DNA of 64,000 nt from Gammaproteobacteria bacterium (GCA_021773635.1 JAJFJV010000019.1:310001-374000); one strand, 5' to 3'; counted from the first letter of the stretch, positions 8,464 through 19,670 are shown. The notes: generated from the letters alone by a model not told the origin. Numbers and translations: made by a program.

Positions 8464-9848
8464 ACCACCCTTTCCGGCACCGGCCGGGACTCATTGAGAC
8501 GGGTAAAGGCCGGACCCAGCAGGAAGACTGCGAGATAGGTCAGCGGCAACAGGGCACTACCCATAATCAAGGCACTCTTGGCCGGGTCGAAGCGCAGAAA
8601 ATCTATCGCCAGAATCGCACCCACCAGCACCACCAGCCAGGTAACGTAGACCGCTGGTGAACGTTCATTGCTATAGATCGACAAGATCAGGAAGAAGGCA
8701 AAATACAGCTCCGCCAGGCGAAAGCCCATTTCCGAATAGAGGATAGTGGCGGGTTGCGTCCCCAGGAAGCCAAGAATGACGAAGCACAGGGTAAATATCG
8801 TGATAAGCCAGAAGAACAGCGGGCTACGAAAACGGATGGACTTCACCGGATGACGGTCGATCCACGGCAGCAGGAACAGGCAGGCAATGGAGCCACCCAT
8901 GGCGGCCACTCCCGTCAGCTTGTCTGGAATCGCCCGCAAAATCGCGTAGAAAGGGGTGAAATACCACACCGGCGCGATGTGCTCCGGGGTCTTCAACGGA
9001 TTGGCTGGAACGAAGTTGGCATGTTCCAGAAACCAGCCTCCCATCTCCGGCACAAAAAACACCACGAAGGCAAAGAAAAACAGGAAGGCGGCGACGCCCA
9101 TAATGTCTTTCACGGTATAATAGGGATGGAAGGGAATACCGTCCTTGGGAATGCCGTCGGCCTTTACCTTCTTGATTTCCACCCCGTCCGGGTTGTTGGA
9201 GCCCACTTCGTGTAGCGCCATCACATGAGCCGCCACCAGCCCCACCAGCACCAGCGGCAAGGCAATCACATGGAGTGAGAAGAAACGATTGAGCGTGGCA
9301 TCCGAAACCACATAGTCGCCACGAATCCATAGTGACAAGGCCTCACCAATACCAAAAGGCAGGGCCCCGAACAGCGAGATAATGACCTGCGCACCCCAGA
9401 AGGACATCTGCCCCCAGGGCAGCAGATAACCCATGAAGGCCTCAGCCATCAGAGTCATGTAGATCAGCATGCCGAACAGCCAGATCAGCTCTCGCGGCTT
9501 CTTGAAAGAACCGTAGAGCAAACCACGGAACATGTGCAGATAGACCACCACGAAGAAAGCAGAGGCACCGGTGGAATGCAGGTAGCGAATCAGCCAGCCC
9601 CAGTCCACGTCGCGCATGATGTATTCCACCGAGGCGAAGGCGCGCTCCGCATCCGGCTTGTAATGCATGGTGAGCCAGATGCCGGTGAGCAGCTGCAGCA
9701 CCAGCACCATCAGCGCGAGGGAGCCGAAGAAATACCAGAAGTTAAAATTTTTCGGTGCGTAATACTTGGCCAGATGCTCATTCCACAACTTGGTCAGCGG
9801 GAAACGGGCATCTACCCAGTCGAGCAGGCAAACAAGAATGTTTTTCAT
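8454..9848 (-). CDS. petB: Ubiquinol-cytochrome c reductase, cytochrome b subunit
   Basis: 464 residues with about eight membrane helices. Haem-ligand histidines are seen in WLIRYLHSTGASAFFVVVYLHMFRGLLYG and in SLHVIALPLVLVGLVAAHVMALHEVG. The quinol-site PEW-type loop reads PVWYFTPFYAILRAIPDK (PVW in place of PEW, a known variant). The protein runs longer than minimal cytochrome b because of the full C-terminal domain. It overlaps petC by 10 bases and petA by one base, in one tight operon. Confidence 0.96.
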   Translation of the reverse strand: MKNILVCLLDWVDARFPLTKLWNEHLAKYYAPKNFNFWYFFGSLALMVLVLQLLTGIWLTMHYKPDAERAFASVEYIMRDVDWGWLIRYLHSTGASAFFVVVYLHMFRGLLYGSFKKPRELIWLFGMLIYMTLMAEAFMGYLLPWGQMSFWGAQVIISLFGALPFGIGEALSLWIRGDYVVSDATLNRFFSLHVIALPLVLVGLVAAHVMALHEVGSNNPDGVEIKKVKADGIPKDGIPFHPYYTVKDIMGVAAFLFFFAFVVFFVPEMGGWFLEHANFVPANPLKTPEHIAPVWYFTPFYAILRAIPDKLTGVAAMGGSIACLFLLPWIDRHPVKSIRFRSPLFFWLITIFTLCFVILGFLGTQPATILYSEMGFRLAELYFAFFLILSIYSNERSPAVYVTWLVVLVGAILAIDFLRFDPAKSALIMGSALLPLTYLAVFLLGPAFTRLNESRPVPERVVWK

Positions 9849-10444
9849 CAGGCGGCTCCCTGGTCTACGCCGATCACGATACGGGTATCGCTCAGGAAAC
9901 TATGTGGTGGCACCACCAGATTGGTCGGTGCCGGAACACTTTTGTAAACCCGACCGGCGAGGTCAAACTTGGAACCGTGACAGGGGCAGAAAAAGCCGCC
10001 GGGCCAATCATCACCCAGAGCGTGGGGGTCGGTGGTTTTGATGTACTGGGGAGAGCATCCCAAGTGAGTACAGATTCCCACCAGCACCAATATTTCGGGG
10101 CGTATGGAACGATGTCCGTTCTGAGCATAACCCGGTTGCTGGGCCGCTACATCGGAGCCCGGATCACGCAGCAAGTCATCCAGTTGAGTCAAACCACTGA
10201 GTGCCTCCGCACCGCGACGCAAAACCCACACTGGCTTGCCGCGCCACTTGACCCGGAGCATCTGGCCCTTTTCCAGCTTGCCAAACTCCACTTCTACCGG
10301 CGCACCGATGGCCTTGGCCCGCTCGCTCGGCTGCCAGGAGGCGACAAAGGGCACCGCAGTAAAAGCTGCGCCCACACCACCAACTACCGATACCGAGGAG
10401 GTGAGAAACCGGCGTCGCCGCAGATCCACATCCTTTTCGCTCAT
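9848..10444 (-). CDS. petA: Ubiquinol-cytochrome c reductase, Rieske iron-sulfur subunit
   Basis: 198 residues. The N-terminus has a twin-arginine type signal-anchor (DLRRRRFLTSSVSVVGG). The 2Fe-2S site is CTHLGC and CPCHGS, with both disulfide cysteines present, as expected for a high-potential bc1 Rieske centre. First gene of petABC. A paralogue with the same architecture sits alone in the genomic island at 35,613. Confidence 0.96.
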   Translation of the reverse strand: MSEKDVDLRRRRFLTSSVSVVGGVGAAFTAVPFVASWQPSERAKAIGAPVEVEFGKLEKGQMLRVKWRGKPVWVLRRGAEALSGLTQLDDLLRDPGSDVAAQQPGYAQNGHRSIRPEILVLVGICTHLGCSPQYIKTTDPHALGDDWPGGFFCPCHGSKFDLAGRVYKSVPAPTNLVVPPHSFLSDTRIVIGVDQGAA

Positions 10445-10634
10445 TGAGGGGAAAACTCCCGGGGATAAGTCTGAAACAGGGTACAGGCACGCCCGTTGGC
10501 AACCTGAACACAGCTTAAATTCAGCCCGCTCCCGGTCAAGCGACGGAAAGGGCCCACAAAGCGCGCTAGCTTCCTATAAGTGCGGTTTGAGGTCAAGCTT
10601 CATAAGGGATTTCGGGGGGATAAAGGCAAGGAAT

Positions 10635-11006
10635 TCAATTGTCACTGGCACCCTGATCAATCCAGCTTTTCAAAAGCTCGATCTGTGTCTGGTCGAGACG
10701 ACTCTTGCGGTCGTGCGGCATCCTGATCGATGCGTCCACACGATGCTCCACAAGCATCACCAGGGCGCTGGTAAAACTGTCACCTGGCTTAACCACAGGG
10801 CCAAAACGGGTGCCTTTCAGGAGGCCCTCATAACTGCCCAGGTCGAGCCCGCTCTTTAACAAGCCTGGCCCCGAACCGGTGTGACAATCGCCACAGCTCC
10901 CCTGCAGAATCGGTGCAATATCCCGGCTATAGCTGACCGGTTGATCGCAACCCACCAGCAGGATCGAAAACAGCAGCAATACGGCAATCCGGAAACAGTA
11001 TCTCAT
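10635..11006 (-). CDS. Small mono-haem c-type cytochrome lipoprotein
   Basis: 123 residues from the ATG at 11006, chosen because it starts the signal peptide MRYCFRIAVLLLFSILLVGC with a lipobox. One haem motif, CGDCH, follows within a PILQGSCGDCHTGSGPGLLKSGLDLGSYEGLLKG stretch, then RMPHDRKSRLDQTQIELLKSWIDQGA. This pattern resembles the cytochrome c domain found at the N-terminus of planctomycete-type proteins and in small gammaproteobacterial lipoproteins. It may hand electrons on near the bc1 complex encoded next to it; that role is inferred from position only. Confidence 0.8.
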   Translation of the reverse strand: MRYCFRIAVLLLFSILLVGCDQPVSYSRDIAPILQGSCGDCHTGSGPGLLKSGLDLGSYEGLLKGTRFGPVVKPGDSFTSALVMLVEHRVDASIRMPHDRKSRLDQTQIELLKSWIDQGASDN

Positions 11007-11061
11007 CGCATCCACCCTTGCCTTCAAGTGTAGCAAAGAAGATGAATTTTTCCGGAGATTT

Positions 11062-11820
11062 CTATACCGGATTGTCAATATCTACCGCGATATGCTCCAG
11101 TTCGTAGCGCTCCGCCAGATGCTCGCCCAGAGCACGCACACCGTAACGCTCGGTGGCATGATGGCCAGCGGCAAAATAGTGGATCCCCGCCTCCCGCGCG
11201 AGGTGAACCGTGGGCTCTGAAATCTCACCACTGATATAGGCATCAAGCCCCAGGGCGGCGGCTTCCTCGATACCCTCCTGAGCAGCTCCGCTACACCAAC
11301 CCACACGGCTGATTTGTGCCGGGCCGCCGGCAATATGCAGCGGTGTACGTTCCAGACGCTCCCCGATACGACCACCAAACGCGGCGGCATCCAGGGGCAT
11401 CTCAAGGGTGCCGTGACAGGCGATACCCGCGAGGGAACCGTGCTCGAAGCGCCCGGTAGTGCTCAATCCCAGACGCACCGCCAGCTGGGCGTTATTGCCG
11501 TGCAGCGGATGGGCATCGAGCGGCAAATGATAGGTAAGCAGGCTGATGTCGGCTGCGAGCAGGGCGGCCACGCGCCGGCGGCGCAGGCCGGTGATACAAG
11601 ATGATTCCCCTTTCCAGAAATAGCCGTGATGGACCAGGATTGCATCGGCGTCGAGCTCCACCGCCCGCTCCAACAGTGCGTAACACGCAGTCACCCCGCT
11701 GACGATTCGCCGAATCTCTCCACGGCCCTCGATCTGCAACCCGTTGGGGCAGTAATCACTGAACTGCTCTACTTCGAGGTGGCTATCGAGATAGGCAACA
11801 ACTTCACTTAAAGACACCAT
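11062..11820 (-). CDS. Nif3-like dinuclear metal centre protein (YbgI family)
   Basis: 252 residues from the ATG at 11818-11820. Characteristic blocks are MVSLSEVVAYLDSHLEVEQFSDYCPNGLQIEG, DADAILVHHGYFWKGE (metal-binding histidines), LLTYHLPLDAHPLHGNNAQLA, and the C-terminal HYFAAGHHATERYGVRALGEHLAERY. The family forms a toroid with a two-metal site. The molecular role is poorly defined. Divergent from the degS-like gene, with the two starts nearly touching. Confidence 0.92.
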   Translation of the reverse strand: MVSLSEVVAYLDSHLEVEQFSDYCPNGLQIEGRGEIRRIVSGVTACYALLERAVELDADAILVHHGYFWKGESSCITGLRRRRVAALLAADISLLTYHLPLDAHPLHGNNAQLAVRLGLSTTGRFEHGSLAGIACHGTLEMPLDAAAFGGRIGERLERTPLHIAGGPAQISRVGWCSGAAQEGIEEAAALGLDAYISGEISEPTVHLAREAGIHYFAAGHHATERYGVRALGEHLAERYELEHIAVDIDNPV

Positions 11821-11845
11821 GCGGTGGCCTCCTGATTTCAGTACC

Positions 11846-13036
11846 ATGGCTGCATCGAAGCTTGCGGCAGTTCCCCCCATGCGTCCAGGCAAAACCCTGC
11901 ACTTCATCTTTCAGTCCATCACCGCCGGTCTGGCCGCCGCGCTCGTGGTGCTGCTGTTCTTCCCTGAAATTTGGCAACGCGAAGCCGTCGTGGAAATTCG
12001 CGAAGGCATACACCCCGTGGAACCGCCCGATACTACGAAACCGGCGGTGGGCATGGTTTCCTACGCTCAGGCAGTCGCCCAAGCCACTCCGGCGGTGGTC
12101 AACATCCATACCGCCAAGCGGGTGCGGCAACGCCTGCACCCGCTCCAGGACGACCCGGTATTTCGGCGCTTTTTTGGCGAAACCCAAGGCAACCCCCGCC
12201 CACAACTGGAAACCAGCCTTGGCTCCGGCGTCATTATCAGCCCTGAGGGCTACATCCTCACCAATAATCACGTCATCGCCGGTGCCGACCAGATCTCGGT
12301 GATGCTGAAAGACGGGCGTGCTGCGACGGCCCAGGTGGTGGGCAGTGACCCCGACACCGATCTGGCGGTTCTGCGCGTTCAGCTCGACCACCTGCCCGCC
12401 ATCACCATAAACCGATCCAATGGGCTCAAGGTAGGCGATGTGGTGCTCGCCATCGGAAATCCCTTCGGCATTGGCCAGACCGTCACAATGGGCATCGTCA
12501 GCGCCACTGGCCGCAGCCAGCTGGGCATCAATACCTTCGAGGATTTCATCCAGACCGACGCCGCCATCAACCCCGGAAATTCCGGCGGTGCCCTGATCAA
12601 TCCCTACGGACAACTGGTGGGTATTAACACCGCGATCTTCTCACGCTCCGGCGGTTCCCAGGGAATCGGCTTCGCCATCCCGGTGAGCCTCGCGGGCAAG
12701 GTAATGGAAGAGATCATCGAGCACGGCTACGTGGTCCGCGGCTGGCTCGGCGTGGAGGTCCAGGAACTGACCCCAATGCTGGCGCAGTCCTTCGATCTCA
12801 AGGAACTGGTGGGCGTCGTCATCTCCGCCGTCGCCCGTGACGGACCCGCCCAGCGCTCAGGCGTCGAACCTGGCGATATCATCACCCGGGTAAACGGGGT
12901 GGAAATTGATACTCCGCGGACCCTGATGGAACACATCACCCGGGTCCCTCCGGGTAATCGCGTAGCCCTCCACATCCTCCGTGGCGGACGAGCGCTGGAC
13001 CTTGAGGTCGCCGTCTCACAACGACCTAATGGATAA
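11846..13036 (+). CDS. Membrane-anchored serine protease of the DegS/AlgW type
   Basis: About 396 residues if started at the ATG at 11846; ATGs at 11819 and 11879 are also in frame. One N-terminal membrane segment (LHFIFQSITAGLAAALVVLLFF), a trypsin-like domain with the catalytic triad visible as NNHVIAG, DTDLAVL and GNSGGAL, and a single PDZ domain (about residues 285-380). One PDZ plus one anchor is the DegS/AlgW layout rather than DegP. The family cleaves the anti-sigma factor RseA/MucA in the envelope stress pathway. No rseA or rpoE is in the window. Confidence 0.9.
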   Translation: MAASKLAAVPPMRPGKTLHFIFQSITAGLAAALVVLLFFPEIWQREAVVEIREGIHPVEPPDTTKPAVGMVSYAQAVAQATPAVVNIHTAKRVRQRLHPLQDDPVFRRFFGETQGNPRPQLETSLGSGVIISPEGYILTNNHVIAGADQISVMLKDGRAATAQVVGSDPDTDLAVLRVQLDHLPAITINRSNGLKVGDVVLAIGNPFGIGQTVTMGIVSATGRSQLGINTFEDFIQTDAAINPGNSGGALINPYGQLVGINTAIFSRSGGSQGIGFAIPVSLAGKVMEEIIEHGYVVRGWLGVEVQELTPMLAQSFDLKELVGVVISAVARDGPAQRSGVEPGDIITRVNGVEIDTPRTLMEHITRVPPGNRVALHILRGGRALDLEVAVSQRPNG

Positions 13037-13055
13037 CGAAAGCGGCCCCGCTACC

Positions 13056-13281
13056 CCGTCATTCCGGATGCAGCGGAGCGGAAATCCGGACAAAAGCGCG
13101 TAGCGCGTTGAACGCCCAAAGGGCGGCCCACAGGGTGAGCAAAGCGAATAATCCAGGGAACGTAGGTACAAAAGGAAACTCACCATCCTGATTTGAGAAT
13201 GCGGCGGAAGTCGTCCGCCTAGTGCGCACTGTTTGTACTGCCTTTGTTCCCTGGATTACCCGTTTCCACGGGTAATGACGG
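13056..13281. repeat. MITE-like intergenic element with terminal inverted repeats
   Basis: The 316-bp gap between the degS-like gene and hisC is filled by an element whose ends are CCGTCATT (13056-13063) and AATGACGG (13274-13281). Inside these, AATCCAGGGAAC near 13149-13161 is mirrored by GTTCCCTGGATT near 13246-13258, flanking a short central part. No reading frame inside resembles a transposase. It behaves like a non-coding miniature inverted-repeat element or an intergenic repeat family. Confidence 0.6.
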
Positions 13282-13352
13282 TGGTTTTTTAGGCGGACCG
13301 TGTCCACCGGGTGGTGGCCACGGAAAGGACAATGACACAGGGTTTGAAAGGC

Positions 13353-14441
13353 TTAGAGAAGCGGCTGCAGGGCCTCAAGAAAACGGTGGTTTTCTTCCGG
13401 GCTACCCACCGTTACCCGCAGGCAATCGGCCAAGGCCGGGTGGCTACCGTGGAGTTGCTTGATCAAGACACCAGCCTCCTGGAGGCCGCTGTGGATAGCA
13501 GCGGCACGGCCTGCTGGCACCCGGAATAGCAGGAAGTTGGCGCGACTTGGCCAGACATGAATCCCGTCCAACTCAGCCAATTGGGTATACAGCACTTCCC
13601 GATCACGACGTATGCGTGCGGTCTGTTCTTCCAGGATTTCATAATGACCCAGCAGGAATTGGGCACTCGCCTGGGTCAGTACGTTGATGTTGTAGGGCAA
13701 GCGTAATTTTTCCAGTTCCGCGATCCATGCCGGATCGCCCGCCAGCAGGCCAAGACGCAGCCCCGCAAGGCCCAGCTTGGACACGGTACGCATCACCAGC
13801 AGGTTGGGGTACTCGCCCAGACAGGAAAGAAGGCTGGCCTCGGCAAAGGGGGCGTAGGCCTCGTCGACCACTACCAGCCCGGGGGCCGCCTCGATGAGAC
13901 GCCGCAGCTCCTCTTCCGGATACAGGTTAGCAGTAGGATTGTTGGGATACGCGACAAAAATCACCGCTGGCTGATGCTGCCTGCAGGCGGCCAGCATGGC
14001 GTCAGGGTCAAGAGAAAAATCTTCTTGCCGCAGCGGAACTCCCTGATAGCGAAGGCCGGTAGCCAGGGCGATCATGCGGTACATCACAAAGGAGGGTTCC
14101 GGCGCCAATAACACCCGGTCAGGGCCCTGCAGCGCCAGGGCAATGAGCTGAATCAATTCATCAGAGCCGTTGCCCAACAAGATATCCATCCCCTCGGGGA
14201 TGGCCATCACCTTTCGCAGGCTCTCCTTGAGCGCCCCGCAGGCGGGGTCCGGGTAACGGTTGAGCTCCACGTGACGCAGGCTATCGAGCCACGCCCTGGT
14301 CAGTTCCTCGGGGAGTGCATAGGGATTTTCCATGGCGTCGAGCTTGATGAGCCCGGAGGCCGGGGGCACATGATAGGCAGAAAGTTTCCGGATCTCGGGC
14401 CGAATCAATCGCTCCAGCAGTTGGTCAATGTCCTGACTCAA
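13353..14441 (-). CDS. hisC: Histidinol-phosphate aminotransferase
   Basis: 362 residues, fold-type I PLP aminotransferase. Visible marks: [12 protein letters not shown] near the start, [24 protein letters not shown] (PLP-binding Asp/Tyr), and [15 protein letters not shown] with the PLP lysine. Converts imidazole acetol phosphate to histidinol phosphate. Its start overlaps the hisD stop by 4 bases, so it is translationally coupled to hisD. Confidence 0.95.
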   Translation of the reverse strand: MSQDIDQLLERLIRPEIRKLSAYHVPPASGLIKLDAMENPYALPEELTRAWLDSLRHVELNRYPDPACGALKESLRKVMAIPEGMDILLGNGSDELIQLIALALQGPDRVLLAPEPSFVMYRMIALATGLRYQGVPLRQEDFSLDPDAMLAACRQHQPAVIFVAYPNNPTANLYPEEELRRLIEAAPGLVVVDEAYAPFAEASLLSCLGEYPNLLVMRTVSKLGLAGLRLGLLAGDPAWIAELEKLRLPYNINVLTQASAQFLLGHYEILEEQTARIRRDREVLYTQLAELDGIHVWPSRANFLLFRVPAGRAAAIHSGLQEAGVLIKQLHGSHPALADCLRVTVGSPEENHRFLEALQPLL

Positions 14442-15772
14442 GACGGGTCTTCCCCGTCAGCACCCAGGCGAAGTTCGGCGGAACGGGCATGGGCGGTCAG
14501 GCCTTCGCCACGCGCCAGTGTCATAGCCACCCTGCCCAGGCGATCAGCACCCTGTGATGAGCACTGAATCAGGCTGGTGCGCTTCTGAAAATCGTAGACC
14601 CCGAGCGGAGAGGAAAAACGGGCGGTGGCACCGGTAGGCAAGACATGATTGGGTCCCGCGCAGTAATCGCCCAGCACCTCTGCGGTATGACGGCCGATGA
14701 AGATCGCCCCAGCATTGCGGACCTGCGGAGCAAGGGATTCGGCATTTTCAAGTGCCAACTCCAGATGTTCCGGAGCCATACGGTTAACCACTTCCAGACC
14801 TTCTTCCAGGTCGCGCACGTGTACCAATGCCCCGTTCGCCACCAGCGAGGCGCGAATGATGGCAGCACGTTCCATCCCTGGCAGCAAACGCTGTATTTCG
14901 CTCTCCACCTGATCGAGATAGTCCGCATCGGGGGAAATCAGAATCGCGCGCGCTGCCTCATCGTGTTCCGCCTGGGAAAACATATCCATGGCCATCCAGT
15001 CCGGCGGTACACTGCCATCGGCGAGTATCAGGATCTCCGACGGCCCGGCCACCATATCAATACCCACGGCCCCGAAAACCAGCCGCTTGGCGGTGGCCAC
15101 GAAGCGATTTCCCGGCCCCACGACCTTGTCCACGCGTGGAATGCTTTGGGTCCCGTAGGCCAGTGCAGCCACCGCCTGTGCGCCGCCCACGGTATAGACC
15201 TGGTCGACCCCGGCAATTCGGGCCGCCGCCAGGGCCAGATCATTGATCTCTCCTCCGGGCGTGGGCATCACCATGATGATCTGGCCAACCCCCGCCACCT
15301 GAGCCGGAATCGCCCCCATGAGCACTGAAGAGGGATAGGCGGCCTTGCCACCCGGAACATAGACACCCACCCGATCGAGCGGCGTCAGCTGCTGCCCAAG
15401 TACCGTGCCATCGGCCTCGGTATAGGACCAGGAACTCTGCTTCTGATGTTCGTGAAAATCACGGATACGTGCCGCGGCCTCATTGAGGGCCTCGCGCTCG
15501 GTACTGCCTATGGCCGCCAGGGCCTCATCCAGACGCGCCTTGGGGAGCAGCAGCTCCGCCGCCGAACGCAGCTTTCGCTCATCAAAACGGTTGGTGTACT
15601 CCACCAGCGCCGCATCACCCCGACGACGGACCTCGGCGATAATCGCCCGCACCGTCTGTTCCAGACCATCGTCGGCAGGGAGGTCCCAGGCCAACAGCGC
15701 ATCGAGCTCGCGCAAAAACCCGGATGCCTGGCTATCGAACCGGCGTAGAGAGAATTTTTCTGAAACTGCCAT
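14438..15772 (-). CDS. hisD: Histidinol dehydrogenase
   Basis: 444 residues. Shows [30 protein letters not shown], then [16 protein letters not shown], the [10 protein letters not shown] block, [13 protein letters not shown] with the active-site His/Glu area, and [13 protein letters not shown] near the C-terminus. Catalyses the last two oxidation steps of histidine synthesis. Read with hisC in one unit; a 194-bp non-coding stretch with palindromes separates it from hisG upstream. Confidence 0.96.
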   Translation of the reverse strand: MAVSEKFSLRRFDSQASGFLRELDALLAWDLPADDGLEQTVRAIIAEVRRRGDAALVEYTNRFDERKLRSAAELLLPKARLDEALAAIGSTEREALNEAAARIRDFHEHQKQSSWSYTEADGTVLGQQLTPLDRVGVYVPGGKAAYPSSVLMGAIPAQVAGVGQIIMVMPTPGGEINDLALAAARIAGVDQVYTVGGAQAVAALAYGTQSIPRVDKVVGPGNRFVATAKRLVFGAVGIDMVAGPSEILILADGSVPPDWMAMDMFSQAEHDEAARAILISPDADYLDQVESEIQRLLPGMERAAIIRASLVANGALVHVRDLEEGLEVVNRMAPEHLELALENAESLAPQVRNAGAIFIGRHTAEVLGDYCAGPNHVLPTGATARFSSPLGVYDFQKRTSLIQCSSQGADRLGRVAMTLARGEGLTAHARSAELRLGADGEDPS

Positions 15773-15850
15773 TTTTCAGGGCTACCTAACAGGCGATTGA
15801 AAAAGTTTCAGGTGAGTGCCAGACAAGGCAAAAATTGGCGAAAAAACTTT

Positions 15851-15890
15851 GGCCATGGATGGCCTTAGATCGCGAAGCACATGGATGTGC
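15851..15890. repeat. Two adjacent perfect palindromes between hisG and hisD
   Basis: GGCCATGGATGGCC (15851-15864) and GCACATGGATGTGC (15877-15890) share the core CATGGATG and each has 6-bp perfect arms, with 12 bases between them. They lie in the 194-bp gap 15773-15966. No T-run follows, so they are not obvious terminators. They may belong to a dispersed intergenic repeat or act at RNA level between the two his genes. Confidence 0.55.
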
Positions 15891-15966
15891 GTGAGCGACC
15901 CGACACATAGTAAGTGAGCATTTTGAGCCGGTTTTTAACGCAGTATGGTGCCGCATGAGATTTTTT

Positions 15967-16611
15967 CTAGCGGCGGGCGACGACGGCCGCAGTGAGCTGT
16001 TCAATCAATTTCGATACCGGTGCGTGTTTCATCTTCATGGCCGCCCGATTGACCACCAGACGTGAACTGATATCGGTGATGTGTTCCAGCGGCGCCATGC
16101 CGTTGGCACGCAGGGTATCTCCGCTCTCCACCAGATCGACGATACGATCTGCCAGGCCTACCAGGGGAGCCAACTCCATCGCCCCGTACAGTTTGATGAT
16201 CTCCACCTGCTGGGATTTCCCGGCAAAGAAGCGACGGGCGGTGTGTACAAACTTGGTGGCTATGCGCATGCGGCCTCTAGGCTCCGGTTCTCCCACCCTT
16301 CCGGCCACCATCAGGCTGCAACGCGCGATCTCAAGATCCAGGGGCTCGTAGAGTGCAGCGCCCTCATGTTCGAGCAGCACGTCCTTGCCTGCCACCCCGA
16401 GGTCGGCCGCCCCATGCTCCACAAAAGTGGGCACGTCGGCGGCCCGGATGACCAGCAGGCGAACATTGTCACGGTTGGTCTTGAGGATCAGCTTGCGGCT
16501 GCTGTCCGGATCATCCAGCGGCTCGATACCGGCCTCCGCCAGCAAGGGCAAGGTCTTGCGGTAAATACGCCCCTTGGACAGGGCGATAGTGATGCCATCT
16601 GCAGTGTTCAA
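15967..16611 (-). CDS. hisG: ATP phosphoribosyltransferase, short form
   Basis: 214 residues. Begins with [23 protein letters not shown] and carries [29 protein letters not shown], and [15 protein letters not shown], the phosphate-binding region. It lacks the C-terminal regulatory domain, so it is the short form, which normally needs HisZ as partner; hisZ is not in the window. First step of histidine synthesis. Follows murA in the same direction, 24 bases away. Confidence 0.95.
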   Translation of the reverse strand: MNTADGITIALSKGRIYRKTLPLLAEAGIEPLDDPDSSRKLILKTNRDNVRLLVIRAADVPTFVEHGAADLGVAGKDVLLEHEGAALYEPLDLEIARCSLMVAGRVGEPEPRGRMRIATKFVHTARRFFAGKSQQVEIIKLYGAMELAPLVGLADRIVDLVESGDTLRANGMAPLEHITDISSRLVVNRAAMKMKHAPVSKLIEQLTAAVVARR

Positions 16612-16635
16612 GCAATTGTCTCCATTGGGATCCCC

Positions 16636-17901
<1,266 letters not shown>

Positions 17902-18138
17902 CTAGCCCCCGGGGGATTCCTCTGGCGTATAGGTTCTCAACGACACGGCGTGCACCGCATCCGTCTGAAAACTGTCCCCCAGCGCGGCATAGACACTGCG
18001 ATGGCGTTGCAAAGTCCCCTTGCCTGCAAAGTCCGGGCTGATAACAAGGACCTCAAAGTGCCGCCCATCACCACGCACCCGCGCCTCGCTACCGGGCATG
18101 GTCTCTTCGATCAGTGTTTTTAGTACTTCCGGTTCCAC
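17902..18138 (-). CDS. ibaG: BolA-family protein IbaG
   Basis: 78 residues with the BolA pattern LKTLIEETMPGSEARVRGDGRHFEVLVISPDFAGKGTLQRHRSVYAALGD. The FAGK-x-x-x-x-RH segment provides the conserved His used with monothiol glutaredoxin and Fe-S ligation in the family. Located between mlaB and murA, as in E. coli (yrbA). Confidence 0.92.
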   Translation of the reverse strand: MEPEVLKTLIEETMPGSEARVRGDGRHFEVLVISPDFAGKGTLQRHRSVYAALGDSFQTDAVHAVSLRTYTPEESPGG

Positions 18139-18157
18139 ATTCCTGCCTCTTTAGTTC

Positions 18158-18508
18158 TTAATTTAACTGCAGCAATTCATCCATCCGACTGGTGCGGGCA
18201 ATCACTTGCAGCTGTTGCGGCACGTTACGCAGCTCCAGCCGACCTTTGGCGCGCTGCAACACGCAGGCCCAGTCGACCAGCAGGGCCAGGCCCGCGCTAT
18301 CAGTATGAGTGACTTTGCCGAGATCCAGGCTAACGATCGCACCCTTATCGAACAGCTCCTGCCCCCGTTGCCACAGGTCACGCACCGAGGCAAAGGAAAG
18401 CGGACCACTCAGCACAAACTGATTATCCCCCACCGCCTGAATACCCGCTTCGTGCCCGGACGCATGTGTGTCGCGATCGCCGGGATGTGAAGGAGCGACC
18501 TCGCTCAC
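18158..18508 (-). CDS. mlaB: STAS-domain protein MlaB
   Basis: 116 residues. A STAS domain with SLDLGKVTHTDSAGLALLVDWACVLQRAKGRLELRNVPQQLQVIARTSRMDELL; the D-S-A-G loop is conserved. In the Mla system MlaB is a cytoplasmic partner of the MlaF ATPase. Its start overlaps the mlaC stop by 4 bases. Confidence 0.9.
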   Translation of the reverse strand: MSEVAPSHPGDRDTHASGHEAGIQAVGDNQFVLSGPLSFASVRDLWQRGQELFDKGAIVSLDLGKVTHTDSAGLALLVDWACVLQRAKGRLELRNVPQQLQVIARTSRMDELLQLN

Positions 18509-19110
18509 TTTTCCTGCACCTTATTACGCTTGGCCAACTTGTTGATCAATCCGTCCAGCCCCTCGCGCCGAATCTGCGAGTTGAAGGAAGCCCGATAGTT
18601 AATCACCAGGCTGACACCATCAATAGATACGTCATAGACCTTCCAGTCGCCATCGCCGTCATACATGGCATAGCCAATGGGGATCGGCATGCCTCCCGGG
18701 GGCCGCACCTCGGTACGAATCACCGCCTCGCTTGTGCGTGAACCCTTACGAACCGGCAAGTAGATGATCTTCTGATCGGAATACTCCAGCAACGCGGTCG
18801 CATAGGTGCGCACCAATAGCACCTGAAATTCCCGGGTAAAACGGGACCGTTGGCCCGCATCGGCCTTACGCCAGTGTTTCCCCAACACCCGCCGTGACAT
18901 GCGCTGAAAATCGAAGTGCGGCAGGACCGTATCATTAACCAATTCGTAGAGCCGGGGCAGATCCTTGCGTATACCCAGCACTTCATCATCCAGCGCGGTC
19001 AGTACCCGCGTGGTGGTGTCGCGCACCACCTGTTCCGCCGGATGCATAGGCATCGCTATCAGCGTGGCACTCCAGCACAGGGCCACCAGACCCGCCAGGA
19101 AATTTTTCAT
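18505..19110 (-). CDS. mlaC: Periplasmic phospholipid-binding protein MlaC
   Basis: 201 residues from the ATG at 19110 (an ATG at 19125 adds five residues). Signal peptide MKNFLAGLVALCWSATLIAMP, then the Tol-Tol-Ttg2 domain: DDEVLGIRKDLPRLYELVNDTVLPHFDFQRMSRRVLGKHWRKADAGQRSRFTREFQVLLVRTYATAL, and DVSIDGVSLVINYRASFNSQIRREGLDGLI. Shuttles phospholipids between the outer membrane and the MlaFEDB complex. Confidence 0.94.
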   Translation of the reverse strand: MKNFLAGLVALCWSATLIAMPMHPAEQVVRDTTTRVLTALDDEVLGIRKDLPRLYELVNDTVLPHFDFQRMSRRVLGKHWRKADAGQRSRFTREFQVLLVRTYATALLEYSDQKIIYLPVRKGSRTSEAVIRTEVRPPGGMPIPIGYAMYDGDGDWKVYDVSIDGVSLVINYRASFNSQIRREGLDGLINKLAKRNKVQEK

Positions 19111-19190
19111 CCGGTACATATTCATACTCCTTCTTCAGCCAAGCCCATCCCTGGCTACGACCCATGCATTCACCAGGTGTTCAACTGCCC

Positions 19191-19670
19191 CTAGGGACCC
19201 TTGCCTCCATCACCTTCCGATGCCTTGCTGTACAGGAACTGGCCAATAATCTGCTCCAGCACCACCGCCGACTGGGTCATGCGGATCTCGTCGCCCGCCT
19301 CCAGAAAGGCCTCCTCCCCTCCCGGCTCCAGCCCCACATACTGCTCGCCCAGCAGCCCCGCGGTAAAAATGCTGGCGGAGGTGTCTTTGGGCAGCCGGTT
19401 ATATTGCGGCTCTATAGTCATTCGGGCTACCGCCTCATAGGTCTCGTTATCAAAGCTGATTTCGGCCACCCGCCCGATACGTACCCCCGCCATGGTCACC
19501 GGAGAGCGCACCTTGAGCCCGCCAATATTGTCGAAACGGGCCTGCAGCTCATAGCCACCGTCAGCCGTCAGGGCACCCAGATTGCTCACCTTCATGGCCA
19601 GCATGAGCAGTGCGGCCAGACCCAGGGCGACAAATATACCGACACCGATTTCCAGGGTTCTGTTGTGCAT
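19191..19670 (-). CDS. mlaD: MCE-domain protein MlaD
   Basis: 159 residues. One N-terminal membrane helix (EIGVGIFVALGLAALLMLAMKVS), followed by a single MCE domain (ARFDNIGGLKVRSPVTMAGVRIGRVAEISFD ... LPKDTSASIFTAGLLGEQYVGLEPGG). Forms the hexameric ring on the periplasmic face of MlaE. A 65 to 80 bp gap separates it from mlaC. Confidence 0.95.
   Translation of the reverse strand: MHNRTLEIGVGIFVALGLAALLMLAMKVSNLGALTADGGYELQARFDNIGGLKVRSPVTMAGVRIGRVAEISFDNETYEAVARMTIEPQYNRLPKDTSASIFTAGLLGEQYVGLEPGGEEAFLEAGDEIRMTQSAVVLEQIIGQFLYSKASEGDGGKGP

Noticed and set aside
11804-12613. Long open frame on the minus strand opposite the degS-like gene
   Set aside because: It lies wholly over the conserved protease domain in the other strand and shows no family of its own.
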